Shown here: piece after piece, positions 61,177 to 64,000 of the stretch | Layout of the letters: each line of letters opens with the position of its first letter | How positions within the stretch are numbered: position 1 is the stretch's first letter | Assembly (NCBI RefSeq): GCF_006539165.1 | Contig: NZ_BJMM01000007.1 | Span: forward strand, 124,001-188,000 | Reading direction: 5' to 3' | Origin: Streptomyces cacaoi | GTDB lineage: Bacteria > Actinomycetota > Actinomycetes > Streptomycetales > Streptomycetaceae | Length of the DNA: 64,000 bases | The notes under the pieces: generated by a model | The model's input: the letters and a program-made list of their open reading frames with translations, nothing else | What the model was told of the DNA's origin: nothing | Databases searched by the model: none | Made by a program: the position numbers and the translations under genes

Positions 61177-62193
61177 TCAGGCCGCCTCGTCGAAGCCCGT
61201 GTCATGAGCCATCTTCTTCAGTTCGAGCAGGGCGTGCTTCTCGATCTGGCGGATCCGTTCGCGGGTGAGGCCGTGCTGCTTGCCCACCTCGGTGAGCGTG
61301 CGCTCCCGGCCGTCGACCATGCCGTAGCGGGCCTTGATGATGGAGGCCGTACGGTCGTCGAGGCGGCTGATGAGGTCGTCGAGCTCTTCCCTGCGCAGGA
61401 CGGTGAGGACGGACTGCTCGGGGGAGTCGGCGGAGGTGTCCTCCAGGAGGTCGCCGAACTGGGTCTCGCCCTCGTCGTCCACCGACATGTTGAGGCTGAC
61501 CGGGTCGCGTGCCCAGTCGAGGACGTCGGTGACGCGCTCGGCGGTGGAGTTCAGTTCCTGGGCGATCTCCGCGGGCTCCGGGTCCCGGCCGTGCTCACGG
61601 TTGAACTCGCGCTGAACCCTGCGTATGCGGCCGAGTTCCTCGACGAGGTGGACGGGCAGCCGGATGGTGCGCGACTGGTCGGCGATGGAGCGGGTGATGG
61701 CCTGGCGGATCCACCACGTCGCGTAGGTGGAGAACTTGAAGCCCTTGGTGTAGTCGAACTTCTCCACAGCGCGTACGAGTCCCGCGTTGCCTTCCTGGAT
61801 GAGGTCCAGCAGGGGAAGGCCGCTGCGCGGGTAGCGGCGGGCGACGGCCACGACGAGACGGAGGTTCGACCTGATGAATACGTCCTTGGCGCGCTCCCCC
61901 TCGGCGACGAGCGCTTCGAGTTCCGCGCGGTCGGCCTTGGCACTGGGCGAGTCCTCAGCGGGGGGCTCCTCCAACCCGTCCAGGATCCGGCGGGCGTACA
62001 CACCCGCCTCGATGGCGAGCGAGAGGTCTACTTCCTTGGCCGCGTCGAGCAGCGGAGTCCGGGCGATCTCGTCGAGATACATGCCGACCAGGTCGCGGTC
62101 CGCGACTTCGCTGCCTGCGGCGCGAACACTGCTTGCCGTGTCGGAGACACCGGTCGTGTTCTCCTGACGACGGGCGACGGCACGGGTTGCCAT
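61177..62193 (-). CDS. hrdD: RNA polymerase sigma factor, group 2 (HrdD-like)
   Basis: 338 residues. Region 1.2 is [21 protein letters not shown]. Region 2 reads [57 protein letters not shown], near-identical to principal sigma factors. Region 4.2 ends [29 protein letters not shown]. The long acidic region 1.1 of HrdB is missing, so it is a group 2 sigma. Synteny next to fruRKA and the SigR promoter (62273-62299) both match S. coelicolor hrdD. ATG 62193 has AAGGGAG upstream. Confidence 0.92.
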   Translation of the reverse strand: MATRAVARRQENTTGVSDTASSVRAAGSEVADRDLVGMYLDEIARTPLLDAAKEVDLSLAIEAGVYARRILDGLEEPPAEDSPSAKADRAELEALVAEGERAKDVFIRSNLRLVVAVARRYPRSGLPLLDLIQEGNAGLVRAVEKFDYTKGFKFSTYATWWIRQAITRSIADQSRTIRLPVHLVEELGRIRRVQREFNREHGRDPEPAEIAQELNSTAERVTDVLDWARDPVSLNMSVDDEGETQFGDLLEDTSADSPEQSVLTVLRREELDDLISRLDDRTASIIKARYGMVDGRERTLTEVGKQHGLTRERIRQIEKHALLELKKMAHDTGFDEAA

Positions 62194-62272
62194 GCGTGCT
62201 CCCTTGCGAGTGGTCTGAAACTGGCCTGGTGGCTGATGGACACTCCCCGAGTGCCCGCCTTGCGTAGATCTC

Positions 62273-62299
62273 AACGGCTGGAATCCGGACTAAATTCCC
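62273..62299 (-). promoter_or_regulatory. SigR promoter of hrdD
   Basis: Read on the minus strand: GGGAAT (62299-62294), an 18-base spacer and GTT (62275-62273), an exact consensus match. It lies about 80 bases before the hrdD start. hrdD is an established SigR target in S. coelicolor. Confidence 0.9.
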
Positions 62300-62719
62300 A
62301 ACTCGCGCAACATTTTTCGGATCATGCAGTACCCTGCACGCTTCACATCGGGGTCACTGCCCGGTCCCCGCGCAGAAGTGCTGGTCGGAGCGGTGTGCGG
62401 ACCGTCCCGGAGCATCGGCGGCTCGACGGGGAGGCGTCTTCTTCGACGACCTTCACCTGTCTAGACGGTGCGGGCGGCCCGTTGGTTGCCTGATCCGGCC
62501 CTCGGAAGCCGCACGTGCCCGGTCGCGGGGCGCGGAGTCCTCCCTGAGGCCGGGGCCCTGCCCGCCCCCGCCCCTCGGATCACCGCCGCGCCCGCGCTCC
62601 GGTTTGCGTGCCGCGCCCCTCCGACCGGCGTGAGCCGTTCTGCGCCGCGCCCCCCGGAGGCGCCGATACGGGACTCCGCAACCCAACGACTACTGTGCGT
62701 GGTCGTTTGCAGTCATGGA
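62300..62719. other. Region upstream of hrdD
   Basis: Non-coding to my reading. Bases 62290-62335 are AT-richer (part of the promoter). The rest is Arg/Pro-rich in every frame, with no motif I recognise. Confidence 0.4.
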
Positions 62720-62761
62720 GAACGGGCGGGCCCGCACGGTGTGTGCGCGGCCCGCCCGTTC
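62720..62761 (-). terminator. Terminator of the DHA2 MFS gene
   Basis: GAACGGGCGGGCC and GGCCCGCCCGTTC form a perfect 13-bp stem, with an inner CGCAC/GTGCG stem. It lies 67 bases after the MFS stop on the minus strand. Confidence 0.85.
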
Positions 62762-62827
62762 CGGCGTTCCGTGGCGCCGCCGCCCGCCCGCGCCGACGCG
62801 GCGCGGGGTCGGGTGCGACGGGCCGGA

Positions 62828-64000
62828 TCAGTGCATCGCCACCAGCACGGGCTCCGCGTCCCCGGCGGCGTCACCGGACGTGGCCGCGCCGTCCGTCTTC
62901 GCCGCGGAGCCGCCGGGGCCGCGGGTGTTGACGAGGACGGTCACGAGCGCGGCGGACACCAGCAGGATGCCGACGGCCCACCAGATCGCGGAGGTGTAGC
63001 CCTGCACCATGGCCTCCAGCTTCAGCATCTGCTGTGCGGGCTTACTGGTGGCCTCCGCCATGTGGGAGGCCACGTAGGAGGTGGTGGCGCTGGCCGCGAT
63101 GGTGTTGAGGAGCGCGGTGCCGATGGCGCCGCCGACCTGCTGCGAGGTGTTGGCCATCGCGGAGGCGACACCCGCGTCGCTGGACCGCACGCCGAGCGTG
63201 GCCAGGGACATGGCGGGCATGAAGGCCGTACCGAGGCCCAGGCCGAGCATCAGTTCGGCGGGGAGGATCAGCGCCGGGTAGGAGCTGTCGACCTGTAGCT
63301 GGGTCAGCAGCAGCATGCCGCCCGCGGCGAGGACGAAGCCGGGCGCCATCAGCAACCGCGGCGGTATCCGCGTCATCAGACGGGCACCGATCTGCGTGGA
63401 CCCGGTGATCATCCCGGCCACCATCGGCAGGAAGGCCACACCCGTCTTGACGGGCGAGTAGCCCTGCACGATCTGCAGGTAGTAGGTGAGGAACAGGAAC
63501 AGGCCGAACATCGCGATCGTGGCGAGACCCAGCGAGAGGAAGACACCACCACGGTTACGGTCGGTGACCACTCGCAGCGGCAGCAGCGGCGCCCGCACCT
63601 TGGATTCGACGAGGGCGAACGCGGTCAGGAGCACCGCGGCGGCGACGAACATCCCGATGGTGCCGCCCTCGCTCCAGCCGTCCGTCTCGGCGCGGGTGAA
63701 GCCGTAGACGAGGGAGACCAGGCCGAGCGTCGAGAGGACGACGCCGGGGATGTCCAGCGCGGAGCGGTTCCGTGTCACGGAGGGCTCGCGGACGACGAGG
63801 ACGGCGCCGAGAGCGGCGATCACGGCGAACGGGACGTTGACGTAGAAGGTCCAGCGCCAGTCCATGTACTCGGTCAGGACGCCGCCGAGGATGAGGCCGA
63901 TGGCGCCGCCGCCGCCGGCGATGGCGCCGTAGATCCCGAATGCCTTGGCGCGCTCCTTGCCGTCGGTGAACATGACGGCGAGCAGGGAGAGCGCGGCCGG
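62828..64000 (-). CDS. DHA2 (EmrB/QacA) MFS exporter, 5' part missing
   Basis: About 390 residues of the C-terminal part are visible; the frame stays open at the right edge. GKERAKAFGIYGAIAGGGGAIGLILGG with MDWRWTFYVNVPFAV is the helix 4-6 signature (motif C and the WRWxFxxN block) of 14-helix drug:H+ antiporters. The C-terminus ends in an Ala/Asp-rich tail. It probably exports drugs or an unknown metabolite; a TetR partner may lie beyond the edge. Confidence 0.93.
   Translation of the reverse strand, partial: PAALSLLAVMFTDGKERAKAFGIYGAIAGGGGAIGLILGGVLTEYMDWRWTFYVNVPFAVIAALGAVLVVREPSVTRNRSALDIPGVVLSTLGLVSLVYGFTRAETDGWSEGGTIGMFVAAAVLLTAFALVESKVRAPLLPLRVVTDRNRGGVFLSLGLATIAMFGLFLFLTYYLQIVQGYSPVKTGVAFLPMVAGMITGSTQIGARLMTRIPPRLLMAPGFVLAAGGMLLLTQLQVDSSYPALILPAELMLGLGLGTAFMPAMSLATLGVRSSDAGVASAMANTSQQVGGAIGTALLNTIAASATTSYVASHMAEATSKPAQQMLKLEAMVQGYTSAIWWAVGILLVSAALVTVLVNTRGPGGSAAKTDGAATSGDAAGDAEPVLVAMH

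Overview
The window reads as chromosomal DNA of a Streptomyces or very close relative. It is very GC-rich, densely coded, rich in GTG/TTG starts and 4-nt stop/start overlaps, and carries lineage markers: an SsgA-like protein, an HrdD-type sigma factor, a tricorn protease, a SepX/GlpR-type divisome protein and mycothiol-linked families. From memory the gene order resembles the S. coelicolor core around SCO3146-SCO3202. I see no insertion sequence, integrase, prophage or CRISPR array. All calls come from reading the sequence; no database search was run.

Left part (1-21 kb): a divergent cell-wall penicillin-binding protein (cut by the left edge) and protein O-mannosyltransferase, then rsmI, a small zinc-ribbon protein, a TatD nuclease and a tightly coupled rpf-ksgA-ispE run. 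Next come a TetR/siderophore-interacting-protein divergon, a MarR-like regulator, a serine hydrolase, an SsgA-like protein, an MMPL exporter and a tricorn protease.

Middle (21-38.5 kb): a CsbD stress protein; a three-gene minus-strand operon (Baeyer-Villiger type monooxygenase, alpha/beta hydrolase, SDR) opposite a MerR regulator with unusual tandem and inverted repeats between them; exonuclease III, acetyltransferase and quinone-oxidoreductase genes; an acyltransferase-like protein without its catalytic serine; an SMR exporter; an RlmA/TlrB-type methyltransferase; a LysR divergon; and a four-gene group of low-complexity proteins resembling gas-vesicle-cluster accessory genes, with no gas-vesicle structural gene in view.

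Right-middle (38.5-45 kb): tRNA-Ala(CGC), then on the minus strand galU - glp (MoeA/gephyrin-like) - moaC - mogA - acetyltransferase - sepX/glpR. This places the gephyrin-like protein, its probable membrane receptor and Moco genes together. fthC is divergent from galU.

Right part (45-64 kb): penicillin acylase-family protein, K+/H+ antiporter with RCK_C tail, MFS exporter, an FmdB-like protein behind a predicted SigR promoter overlapping a CIRCE-like element, MTA phosphorylase, SAF-domain protein, mscL, P1 peptidase, the fruR-fruK-fruA fructose PTS operon, hrdD with a canonical SigR promoter, and a DHA2 MFS exporter cut by the right edge.

The most unusual signals are the palindromic octamer ACAGCTGT (ten copies, all between 25 and 51 kb), the SigR/CIRCE composite promoter, a conserved-looking small gene with no canonical start codon, two genes that seem to start at CTG, and several proteins with young tandem repeats.
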